A program made the position numbers and the translations under genes. Shown here in pieces: positions 48,598 to 57,101 of a DNA stretch of 64,000 nucleotides; the first letter of the stretch is position 1; the number at the start of each line of letters is the position of its first letter. The notes under the pieces are model-generated. The model did no database searches. It was not told the DNA's origin and worked only from the letters and a program-made list of their open reading frames with translations. Source of the DNA: Xylophilus rhododendri (lineage in GTDB: Bacteria; Pseudomonadota; Gammaproteobacteria; Burkholderiales; Burkholderiaceae_C); assembly GCF_009906855.1 (NCBI RefSeq), contig NZ_CP047650.1:3720001-3784000 (forward strand). The letters are read 5' to 3'.

Positions 48598-49368
48598 TCA
48601 GGCCGTCCGGGCCAGCACGACGCCGGCGTACCTGCCGGGCTGCTCGCGTTCGAGGGTGGACAGGTGCACGCTGGCATGCGGTGCCGAAATGAAGAAGGCC
48701 ATCGGTTGTCCGCCTTTCTCGGCGCCTTTCATGGCGAGCCGGGCGCAGGCCTCGATCGACAGGCCGTGCGAGCCGAGTCTCAGGTTCTCGACGAGTTGTT
48801 CGCCACCGGCCGGCGGCAGTCCGATCCGGCCCGCGCGCACGGCCTTGGCGCATCCGACGATGCCGGAGGGCCCTGCCGCCGGCAGCCAGCGCATGGGCGT
48901 CCGGGTGGTCACCACCGGCTTTTCGGGGCTGGCGCTGCCGTTGGCGCTGGCGAACAGGACCGGGCGCACGCCTGCGCGCTGGCGGTCTTCGTCCAGCTTG
49001 GAGGTCACCGTGAAGCCGACGATCGTGCCGTCCCCGAGAGCCACGGGCTCGAAGCTCACCGCGTGGCCGAACTTGTGTTCGGCCGCGAGGATGCGGGCAT
49101 CGAAGGCGCGGTTGTCTTTGGCCATGGCCGCGCGTTGCCGCGGGCTGGGGAACGAGCCGGCACGGTGGTGGCCGGCCGTGGGCGATGCGCTGAACTGGTT
49201 GCGCCAGGACTCGCCACCGAGTTCATGCAAGGCCTGGTGCCCATGCAGCAAGGGCGAAGCACCGCCGGGATCGGGCCGCTGCGGCCCGGAATGCCGATGC
49301 GGATGCACCAGCGCCTGGATGTGATGGCGCAGGCGGGAAATCAGGTGTTTGGGAAAGTGCGAAGACAT
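48598..49368 (-). CDS. Unknown tandem-family protein 4 of 6, first gene of its operon (candidate effector)
   Basis: A 256-residue protein. Its N-terminus (MSSHFPKHLISRLRHHIQ) resembles that of the 576-residue paralogue-pair protein (FSSHFHQFLSNL). The family core is KFGHAVSFEPVALGDGTIVG, followed by RPVLFASANG. The end is HLSTLEREQPGRYAGVVLA. An exact PIP box lies 68 nt upstream. It is followed by members 3, 2 and 1 on the same strand. Confidence 0.77.
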   Translation of the reverse strand: MSSHFPKHLISRLRHHIQALVHPHRHSGPQRPDPGGASPLLHGHQALHELGGESWRNQFSASPTAGHHRAGSFPSPRQRAAMAKDNRAFDARILAAEHKFGHAVSFEPVALGDGTIVGFTVTSKLDEDRQRAGVRPVLFASANGSASPEKPVVTTRTPMRWLPAAGPSGIVGCAKAVRAGRIGLPPAGGEQLVENLRLGSHGLSIEACARLAMKGAEKGGQPMAFFISAPHASVHLSTLEREQPGRYAGVVLARTA

Positions 49369-49415
49369 GGCGGAGAGACGAAACGGTGGAAGCCGCAGAT
49401 CGTCTGTTTCGCACC

Positions 49416-49443
49416 GGCTTCGTGTTTACGCCAACACGAAGCC
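49416..49443. other. Perfect 11-bp inverted repeat overlapping a PIP box
   Basis: GGCTTCGTGTT-N6-AACACGAAGCC, perfect arms with a 6-nt loop. The right arm contains the gene-proximal half-site of the PIP box at 49436-49460, and the left arm lies just upstream of its -10. An activator dyad or a second regulator could use it. Confidence 0.65.
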
Positions 49444-49460
49444 CTGCGCGGGATGCCGAA
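49436..49460 (-). promoter_or_regulatory. PIP box (exact) with -10, tandem family operon 4-3-2-1
   Basis: Minus strand TTCGG-N15-TTCGT with GACGAT at 49404-49399. It lies 68 nt before ATG 49368. The downstream octamer CAGACGAT matches CAGACCAT at the same distance from the PIP box of member 6. Confidence 0.7.
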
Positions 49461-49490
49461 TTCTTCAGCCGCCCTTCGGGAAGCCTTGGC

Positions 49491-49514
49491 CGACAGGGGT
49501 GCGAACCCCTGTCG
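49491..49514 (-). terminator. Hairpin after tandem-family member 5
   Basis: CGACAGGGGT-N4-ACCCCTGTCG, a perfect 10-bp GC-rich stem with a 4-nt loop, 19 nt beyond the member 5 stop. No strong T-run follows, so it may be a weak terminator or an mRNA 3'-end stabiliser. It separates the two PIP-driven transcripts. Confidence 0.5.
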
Positions 49515-49533
49515 TTTGCGGCGAAGCGGACTG

Positions 49534-50367
49534 TCAGCCGGCGCAGACGACGTCGCCGTATTTGCGCCAGGCCAGTTCCTCCTGCAGATCCGACAGCGAG
49601 GCGTTCGAGCCTGGCGCCGCCACGAAGATTTCCACCTTCCGTCCGGGGCTCAGCAGTTTTGCGCGCCTGGCCAGCATCCGGGCCGCGTCCTCCGGCCCGA
49701 GCGCCTGGGAGCTGATGCGCATGTCGGGCAGGCATTCGGCCTGGCCCGGGGCCGTGCGCGGCACCGGCCTGGCCAGCTTGCCGCGGCGCAACAGGAGCGT
49801 GAGATCGAGCAGGCCGTTGGGTGTGGCCGGGACGTTGTGGAAGTTCACCGGCACGTCCGTCCAGATGGCGGGCCGTGCCGCCATGCCCCGGCTGGCGGCC
49901 ACCAGCAGGGTGGGCCGCTCCGCCCAGGCGCGCGGGACATGGTTGCTGATGGGGGCCATCAGGTAGCCGAGGATTCTGCCTTGCTGGTTCGTGACCTCCT
50001 CGAATTGCACCCGGTCGCCGTACAGCTCCACGGCGTTGTCGATGCCGTTGCGGAATTCCTCTTTGGCCCTGAACAATTCGTGGCGCGCGTGTTGTGCCGC
50101 CGGCGGCAGGAGTTTCGGATGGACATTGGCAGGCGCCAGAGGCTGGCCGAACATCTGCCCTTGCGCGGGTGGAAGACCGACGCCAGGCAAGGGGCCTTGC
50201 ATGGGCAAGGGGCCGAGACCGTACAAAGGATTCGGCGCGAACGGATAGCCGATCAGCTGGGGCGGCGGCATCTGGGCTTGCGGCGGAAACGGCGCCATGC
50301 CGGCAGGCGCGTAAGGCGCCTGGGCGACGGGGTAGGCAGACGGGAAGGGGATGGAAGGACTGAACAT
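49534..50367 (-). CDS. Unknown tandem-family protein 5 of 6 (candidate effector)
   Basis: A 277-residue protein starting MFSPSIPFPSAYP, with about 90 Pro/Gln/Met-rich low-complexity residues. The family core is YGDRVQFEEV and GRILGYLM, followed by RPTLLVAASRG and the C-terminal VEIFVAAPGSNASLSDLQEE. The frame is open to 51333, but ATG 50367 is chosen: it is 5 nt after the stop of member 6 (TAATAGCAATG) and gives the MFS start shared by other candidates. Confidence 0.77.
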   Translation of the reverse strand: MFSPSIPFPSAYPVAQAPYAPAGMAPFPPQAQMPPPQLIGYPFAPNPLYGLGPLPMQGPLPGVGLPPAQGQMFGQPLAPANVHPKLLPPAAQHARHELFRAKEEFRNGIDNAVELYGDRVQFEEVTNQQGRILGYLMAPISNHVPRAWAERPTLLVAASRGMAARPAIWTDVPVNFHNVPATPNGLLDLTLLLRRGKLARPVPRTAPGQAECLPDMRISSQALGPEDAARMLARRAKLLSPGRKVEIFVAAPGSNASLSDLQEELAWRKYGDVVCAG

Positions 50368-50372
50368 TGCTA

Positions 50373-51266
50373 TTACCTGGTGGAGGGGAATCGGAGATAG
50401 GCGATGGCGCCCGCCGCGGGTTTCAGCCGGCGTTGCAGGGCGGAGATATGCACGGCCAGGTCGGGCACCGGCAGGAAGATGCGCACCGGCTGGCGCTCCT
50501 TGGGCCCGTCCGCGTCGAGCACGCAGGCGGCCTGATCGGGCGTGATGGCGCTGGAGCACAGCTGCAGGTTGGGGCCGTAGTCCAGCGGGCCCGGCCTCAG
50601 CGATTCGTGCGCCGGCAGCTCGCGCGCCTGGCGCACGAAATCTTCCGCCGCGTCGGGGCCCCTGGCGCACACCGAGAGCACCCGGGTGTTGAACAGCACA
50701 TGGGAGCGCTGCGGATCGATCTGACCGGTTCCCGCGACCAGCACGATCGGTCGTTTGCCGTCCTTCAGCGAGGCTTCGTCGGATTCCGCGCTCACGCAGT
50801 AGCCGATGCGCCTGCCGTCCTCGTGCAAGACCTCCTCGAAGTTCACGGCGCCCGCATAACGCTCCTGCGCCGCTTGAATCGCTGCTTCGAATTGCTGCCT
50901 GGCCTGCTCGTGGCTCGGAGGGGCGAAGCTGACCGGTGCCTGTGCCGGAATTTGTGCCGGAATCTGCCCGGGCTGGCCTTGGACAGCGCCGGCCCACCAG
51001 GGCACGGCGAAGCCCTGCACGAAGGGCTGTGCCTGCTGCTGCGGCGGCCGGAAGCAGCCCGGTACCGGGGGAGCACCGTAGGCGGTGGGCAGGGCCGGCC
51101 CCATCGGAACGTTCGCCAGGTTCTGAAGAACCTGCGGGCCCGGCGGGTAGCCCATGGGGCCCGGCAGGGGCGGCTGATGGAAGGGCGGCACCGACCCAGC
51201 TTTGGGTGGCAGATAGGCGCGCGGCTGAAACTGCGCTTGCGGCCAGGAATTCCAGGGAAAGGTCAT
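50373..51266 (-). CDS. Unknown tandem-family protein 6 of 6, first gene of its operon (candidate effector)
   Basis: A 297-residue protein with a Pro/Gln/Gly-rich N-terminal 125 residues (MTFPWNSWPQAQFQPRAYL start). The core is YAGAVNFEEVLHEDGRRIGY, followed by RPIVLVAGTG. The C-terminus is VRIFLPVPDLAVHISALQRR. An ATG at 51296 would add 10 residues, but it lies within the -10 of the PIP promoter, so ATG 51266 must be used from that promoter. It is coupled to member 5. Confidence 0.78.
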   Translation of the reverse strand: MTFPWNSWPQAQFQPRAYLPPKAGSVPPFHQPPLPGPMGYPPGPQVLQNLANVPMGPALPTAYGAPPVPGCFRPPQQQAQPFVQGFAVPWWAGAVQGQPGQIPAQIPAQAPVSFAPPSHEQARQQFEAAIQAAQERYAGAVNFEEVLHEDGRRIGYCVSAESDEASLKDGKRPIVLVAGTGQIDPQRSHVLFNTRVLSVCARGPDAAEDFVRQARELPAHESLRPGPLDYGPNLQLCSSAITPDQAACVLDADGPKERQPVRIFLPVPDLAVHISALQRRLKPAAGAIAYLRFPSTR

Positions 51267-51331
51267 GGCGATGCACAAAGTGGAATGGACCGCCATGGTC
51301 TGCGCCCACCCCTGCGCCTGCAGGGTGGAAC

Positions 51332-51356
51332 ACGAATGCTCGCCGCAGGCACCGAA
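51332..51356 (-). promoter_or_regulatory. PIP box (exact) with -10, tandem family operon 6-5
   Basis: Minus strand TTCGG-N15-TTCGT with GACCAT at 51300-51295. It lies 66 nt before ATG 51266. It sits back to back with the ahcY promoter, whose -10 starts 12 nt away. Confidence 0.7.
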
Positions 51357-51367
51357 GCCGGTATCTC

Positions 51368-51373
51368 TATAAT
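51368..51373 (+). promoter_or_regulatory. Promoter -10 of the ahcY transcript
   Basis: A perfect TATAAT just before the riboswitch, placing transcription start near 51380. No good -35 is visible at 17 nt, which suggests activator help or an extended context. Confidence 0.6.
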
Positions 51374-51383
51374 CGCGGTCTTT

Positions 51384-51450
51384 TCCGAGGAGCGTTGCAG
51401 CGCCATCAGGCGTGAGGCTCGGAATTCATCCCCCGCAACGACGCTCGCCC
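51384..51450 (+). ncRNA. SAH riboswitch with antiswitch hairpin
   Basis: The sequence has the conserved parts of the S-adenosylhomocysteine riboswitch: CCGAGGAGCG at the 5' end, CAGGCGTGAGGCTCGG in the middle and CCCGCAACGACGCTC at the 3' end. P1 forms from AGCG/TTGC with GCAA/CGCT. The 3' strand CGCTCGCC (51442-51449) can instead pair with GGCGAGCG at 51463-51470 (8 bp, 13-nt loop), so ligand binding and the downstream hairpin are mutually exclusive. In the known class SAH turns expression on. It controls ahcY and probably tlyA-metF. Confidence 0.93.
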
Positions 51451-51535
51451 ACCGGTTCCGTCGGCGAGCGAGTTCTCAAGAGACTTGTTCACGACGCCGT
51501 CCGGTGGCTGATCCACCTGCACATCGGAGTCATCC

Positions 51536-52969
<1,434 letters not shown>

Positions 52970-52993
52970 TCGCGCGCAAGCGTCGCCTGGCCG

Positions 52994-53752
52994 ATGCGGG
53001 CTGACCAGATCCTCGTCGAGCGCGGCATCGCCGCCTCCCGTTCGCAGGCCCAGCGGCTGATCGCCGCCGGCCTGCGCTGGCGCCTGGGCGCCGGGCCGTG
53101 GAAGGCGGTCGCCAAGAACGGCGACGAGATCGCCGAGGGCGCCGAGCTGGAGTTGGCCGATGCGGCCGAGGCGCGTTATGTGTCGCGCGGCGGTCTCAAG
53201 CTGGAGGCCGCCTTGCGTGACGCCGCCGTGAGCGCAGAAGGACTCGTCTGCCTGGACGTGGGCCAGTCGACCGGCGGCTTCACCGACTGCCTGCTGCGCC
53301 ACGGCGCGGCCCGGGTGGTGGGTGTGGACGTGGGCCATGGCCAGCTCAACGCCGCTTTGGCGGCCGACAGCCGGGTGCGCGCCTTCGAAGGGCTCAACGC
53401 CCGTGCGCTGCAGGCGGCCGATCTGGGCGATGCAGTGCCCGACGGCGGCTTCGGCCTGATGGTGGGCGACCTGTCCTTCATCTCGCTGACCCTGGTGCTG
53501 CCGGCGCTGGTGCCGCTGCTGGCCGAGGGCGGATGGCTGTTGATGCTGGTCAAGCCCCAGTTCGAGCTGCAGCCGGGCCAGATCGGCAAGGGCGGCATCG
53601 TGCGCGATGCCTCGCTCTACACGCTGGTCGAGCAACGCATCCGCGTCGCCTGCGCCGCTGCCGGGCTGCGGGTGCGCCAGTGGTTGCCCAGCGCCATCGA
53701 GGGCGGCGACGGCAACCGCGAGTTCTTTGTATTTGCTGAAAGGTCGCCATGA
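52994..53752 (+). CDS. tlyA: TlyA-family rRNA methyltransferase/hemolysin-like protein
   Basis: This 252-residue protein has an N-terminal S4 domain (MRADQILVERGIAASRSQAQ) and an FtsJ-like methyltransferase domain (LDVGQSTGGFTDCLL SAM loop, GDLSFISLTLVLP, LVKPQFE). In other bacteria TlyA 2'-O-methylates rRNA. It lies between ahcY and metF, overlaps the metF start by 4 nt, and makes SAH, so it fits a SAH-controlled operon. Confidence 0.9.
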   Translation: MRADQILVERGIAASRSQAQRLIAAGLRWRLGAGPWKAVAKNGDEIAEGAELELADAAEARYVSRGGLKLEAALRDAAVSAEGLVCLDVGQSTGGFTDCLLRHGAARVVGVDVGHGQLNAALAADSRVRAFEGLNARALQAADLGDAVPDGGFGLMVGDLSFISLTLVLPALVPLLAEGGWLLMLVKPQFELQPGQIGKGGIVRDASLYTLVEQRIRVACAAAGLRVRQWLPSAIEGGDGNREFFVFAERSP

Positions 53753-54612
53753 GTGTTGACGTTTCCCCCGCTCGATCGGCCGCCGTGCCGGTCAGCTTCG
53801 AATTCTTTCCGCCCAAGACGCCCGAGGGCGTGGCCAAGCTGCGTGCGGTGCGCCAGGCGCTGTATGCACGCCGGCCCGAGTTCTGCTCGGTGACCTACGG
53901 CGCCGGCGGCTCCACCCAGGAAGGCACCTTCGGCACGGTGCGGGAGATCCTGGCCGAGGGCATGGATGCCGCCTCGCATTTCTCCTGCATAGGCGCGACG
54001 CGCGAATCGATACGCGGCCAGCTGCAGGAGCTGCGCGCCATGGGCGTCAAGCGCCTGGTGGCGCTGCGCGGCGACCTGCCCAGCGGCTATGGCGCCGGCG
54101 GCGAGTTCTCCTATGCCAGCGACCTGGTGGAGTTCATCCGCGCCGAGACGGGCGATGCCTTCCACATCGAGGTGGCGGCCTATCCCGAGACCCATCCCCA
54201 GGCGCGTTCGCCCGAGGCCGATCTGCAGGCCTTCGTGGCCAAGGCGAAAGCCGGTGCGGACACGGCCATCACCCAGTACTTCTACAACGCCGATGCGTAT
54301 TTCCGCTTCGTCGACGATGCACGGGCGCGCGGCGTGGACATCCCGGTGGTGCCCGGCATCATGCCGATCACCAATTCGACCCAGCTGCTGCGTTTCTCCG
54401 ACGCCAGCGGCGCCGAGATCCCGCGCTGGATCCGCCTGCGCCTGCAGGCTTTCGGCGACGACAGCGAAGGCATCCGCGCCTTCGGCCTGGACGTGGTGGC
54501 CGGGCTCTGCCGTCGGCTGCTCGATGGCGGCGCCCCGGGGCTGCACCTCTACACGATGAACCAGTCGGCCGCCTCGCTCGCGCTGCTGGACCGGGTGGGC
54601 CTGGGCGCATGA
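53749..54612 (+). CDS. metF: Methylenetetrahydrofolate reductase
   Basis: This 287-residue FAD enzyme makes 5-methyl-THF for methionine synthesis. It has SFEFFPPKTPEG, SVTYGAGGSTQEGT, ALRGDLPSGYG and ITQYFYNADAYFRF. Its start overlaps tlyA by 4 nt and its stop overlaps the RlpA-like gene. In a SAH-controlled unit it closes the methyl cycle with ahcY. Confidence 0.97.
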   Translation: MSVDVSPARSAAVPVSFEFFPPKTPEGVAKLRAVRQALYARRPEFCSVTYGAGGSTQEGTFGTVREILAEGMDAASHFSCIGATRESIRGQLQELRAMGVKRLVALRGDLPSGYGAGGEFSYASDLVEFIRAETGDAFHIEVAAYPETHPQARSPEADLQAFVAKAKAGADTAITQYFYNADAYFRFVDDARARGVDIPVVPGIMPITNSTQLLRFSDASGAEIPRWIRLRLQAFGDDSEGIRAFGLDVVAGLCRRLLDGGAPGLHLYTMNQSAASLALLDRVGLGA

Positions 54613-55172
54613 GGAAGGCGGCGGCCGGCGCTGCGTTGGCGGCCGGGCTCCTGGCCGTCCTGCTCGCCGGCTGTGCGGGCGAGCCCGCGCAGAAGCCCGC
54701 CGCGGTGGCCCCTCCCGCGCTGGCCGCACCGGTGCTGGCGCCCCTGCGGCCGCTGGACCGCCTGCCGCCGGTGGCCAAGTCCGATGCCGAATCCACGGTG
54801 GTGCCGGTGGTCTCCGACGGCTCCACCGATCCCGAGGAAGACGGCGCGGTGCCCGGCGTGGAGTTCGAACGCGGCGGCGCCTCCTGGTACGGCAGCCGCT
54901 TCCACGGCCGGCGCACCGCCAGCGGCGAACGCTTCGACCAGAACGATTTCACCGCGGCGCATCGGCAGCTGCCTTTCGGCAGCCTGGTCTGCATCCGCAA
55001 CCTCGCCAACGACCGCACGGTGCTGGTCCGCGTCAACGACCGGGGTCCGTCCTCGCGCAAACGGGTGATCGACATCAGCCAGGCGGCGGCCGAAGAGCTG
55101 GCCATGGTGGGCATGGGCGTGCAGACGGTGGCGCTGTCGCGGCCGGTGCCGGGCCGGGATCGCTGCGAATAG
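54609..55172 (+). CDS. rlpA: RlpA-like septal-ring lipoprotein
   Basis: A 187-residue lipoprotein (signal ending LLAGC, about residues 18-22). A double-psi beta-barrel RlpA domain contains GGASWYGSRFHGRRTASGERFD, seen as ASWYGSRFHGR and TASGE, then LPFGSLVCIRN and VRVNDRGPSSRKRVIDIS. The SPOR domain is absent. In Pseudomonas RlpA is a lytic transglycosylase of naked glycans. It overlaps metF by 4 nt. Confidence 0.88.
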   Translation: MRKAAAGAALAAGLLAVLLAGCAGEPAQKPAAVAPPALAAPVLAPLRPLDRLPPVAKSDAESTVVPVVSDGSTDPEEDGAVPGVEFERGGASWYGSRFHGRRTASGERFDQNDFTAAHRQLPFGSLVCIRNLANDRTVLVRVNDRGPSSRKRVIDISQAAAEELAMVGMGVQTVALSRPVPGRDRCE

Positions 55173-55199
55173 GGCTTGGGCGGCGACTGTGGGAGCCGC

Positions 55200-55224
55200 T
55201 TCGCATGACGTGACGGAATCTCGG
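55200..55224 (+). promoter_or_regulatory. PIP-box-like element with -10
   Basis: TTCGC-N15-CTCGG (one mismatch) with a TGGAAT hexamer at 55257-55262. It lies 80 nt before the GTG at 55304. The -10 is less like the others. Confidence 0.45.
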
Positions 55225-55303
55225 ATTTGCCTGGGAGCAGCTCTGGCATGAATAGATGGAATGCGCATATCTCTGTTTGGTATCCGTAACCCTCCCCATC
55301 GCC

Positions 55304-57094
55304 GTGCTCCAAGACCTCGCGCCCATTCCCGCCTTTCCGTCCGTCCCGGCCTATGCGCCGTACGGTTATACGCAGCAGCCCGCCGTCGGCACGACACCGA
55401 CGTCCGTACAGGCCCCGGCACCGACGGGTGTTCTGGCCGGGATCGTGCCCGCCGCGGGCAGCCAGGGTGGAGCGGCGGCGGCGGCTTCTGCCGCAGGGGC
55501 TTTTCAGCTGCCTCCGGCCCACCAGTCCCACACGCACTCCAAGGCCGAGCTGGCGCGCTTTCGCGGCGTTTTCAGGACCTGGCGCAACGACAACGGTCTG
55601 ACCGGCGGCGAGTTCGATGCCCCTGGTTTGCCCGATGAGCTGGCATCACGGCTGCCAGCCATTCCCCAAGGCACACGAAGCATCAAGCATGCACTCAACA
55701 AGCTCTGCTTTCCCGAAGTGGAGGGCGACATCCGCAGCATCGCCACCAACCCGTCAGCACGGCGCGTCTTCCTGCAGGTCAACCGTCAGATGACGGAACT
55801 CGATCACGAAGGCCTCCTGCCGCGCGATGCGGCCGGCGGCGTGATCTTCGATGCGACTTTGCTGGCAGCGATCTGGCTCCAGGCTCGCGCGGACACCGTT
55901 GCCGATGCCACCGTCAATGTGCGGGACGAAGGCTGGGGCTCCTTTGTGCGCAACCACATGGCCAAGCTGGTGGCGACGCGTTATTACCGGGCATTCCTGA
56001 ATACGGTGCAGGACCGTCAGCACGCGTTCGCGCAGCAGCTCTTCACGCGGCCGAATTCGCCCTACAGGGGCTGGGTCCTCAAGAGCGAAAACAACTTCAC
56101 GCCGGCGGCCCAGCGCGGCAGCGCCACGGCCTACGGGCCGGCCGATACCTCGGAAAACCGCCTGAGCAGCCGGCTCGCCCAGCTGCTTCTGGCGTTCGCC
56201 GAGGAAGCGGGGCCGGAAATCCAGTTCCAGCCGGCCGTCGACGACTCCGGCGAGGTCGTGCTGGTGGGCGGCGCCAACACCGCCGCGAGCAACGAAGCTC
56301 TGCAACGCTACCTCGGCTTCGCTTTCGACGCGCAGGGCGTGGCCCGCCTGCCGCTGAACCAGGTGATCGAAAAGCTCAAGCAGGACTGCAGGGCGCGCTT
56401 CGAAACCATGCAGCCGCTGCAGGACAGGATGCAGGCGGCCGTGGACCGGGGCACCAGCCATCTGGACGTCCTGATGAATCCCGCCAACTACCGCAACTTC
56501 GATCAGCGCAATGCGGACCTGCTGCGCCGCATGATGCGTGTCGCCAGCTATCTCCAGCGCGGCCACGGGCGTCTGGAGATCCTGCGCAATACCCAAGGCG
56601 TTCATATCGAACAGGTGGCGCTGGCGCACGCGCAAAGGCAGGGGTATGCACTCTCCAGCCACCCCAGCGGCACCAAGGACATGTGCCAGGCCTGCATCCT
56701 GTCGATGAGCGTCACGCCGCTCAGGAACGATCCGGCGCAGCGCATGGCGACCCGGCTGTACGCCGCCGCGGGCGACGAACTGAAGGGCAACTGGCTCTAC
56801 ACCTCCAACGGCGCCATGCAGGGGCTGCTCAACCAGTATGTGAACCAGGATCCCAGCGTGCCCTGCGGTTTCACCTTCCGGCAGCTGATGGGCCACGGGC
56901 GGATCGGCGCGCACACGGTGCAGGGGTTCGCGGATTTTCTCGGGCGAGCGGCCTCGAATCTGGATAACCGGCTGGTGGTGACCGACCCCACGCTGCCCCC
57001 GATCACTCCCCCGGTCGCTTCGCCCCTCGCCGACGCGGTGATGCAGCGTTTCATGTTCGGTCGGGCCCCGGCGCAGATCGCCGCCGGGCCCTGA
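55304..57094 (+). CDS. Unknown 596-residue protein, candidate type III effector
   Basis: I do not recognise this protein. Residues 1-60 are Pro/Ala/Tyr-rich (APIPAFPSVPAYAPYGY), like members 5 and 6 of the tandem family. The rest is helix-rich without signal peptide or membrane segments and has a CQAC pair at about residue 480. The frame is open to ATG 55256, but that ATG abuts the -10 of the PIP-like promoter, so GTG 55304 is preferred. The convergent neighbour ends 7 nt away. The two may form a functional pair, or be a coincidence. Confidence 0.75.
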   Translation: MLQDLAPIPAFPSVPAYAPYGYTQQPAVGTTPTSVQAPAPTGVLAGIVPAAGSQGGAAAAASAAGAFQLPPAHQSHTHSKAELARFRGVFRTWRNDNGLTGGEFDAPGLPDELASRLPAIPQGTRSIKHALNKLCFPEVEGDIRSIATNPSARRVFLQVNRQMTELDHEGLLPRDAAGGVIFDATLLAAIWLQARADTVADATVNVRDEGWGSFVRNHMAKLVATRYYRAFLNTVQDRQHAFAQQLFTRPNSPYRGWVLKSENNFTPAAQRGSATAYGPADTSENRLSSRLAQLLLAFAEEAGPEIQFQPAVDDSGEVVLVGGANTAASNEALQRYLGFAFDAQGVARLPLNQVIEKLKQDCRARFETMQPLQDRMQAAVDRGTSHLDVLMNPANYRNFDQRNADLLRRMMRVASYLQRGHGRLEILRNTQGVHIEQVALAHAQRQGYALSSHPSGTKDMCQACILSMSVTPLRNDPAQRMATRLYAAAGDELKGNWLYTSNGAMQGLLNQYVNQDPSVPCGFTFRQLMGHGRIGAHTVQGFADFLGRAASNLDNRLVVTDPTLPPITPPVASPLADAVMQRFMFGRAPAQIAAGP

Positions 57095-57101
57095 GGACGG
57101 T

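Noticed and set aside
47600..48600. Separate PIP boxes for tandem-family members 1-3
   Set aside because: Single TTCGC half-sites in a shared CGGGCTTCGCGA context occur before members 2 and 3, but no second half-site stands at 14-16 nt.
49491..49514. tRNA-like arm (GGGGTGCGAACCCC resembles a T-arm)
   Set aside because: No acceptor, D or anticodon arms could be built around it and GTTCRA is missing; it is a simple 10-bp hairpin.
50368..51333. 599-residue reading frame covering member 5 and most of member 6
   Set aside because: The upstream half is a shadow of member 6; only the part from ATG 50367 has family motifs and a coupled start.
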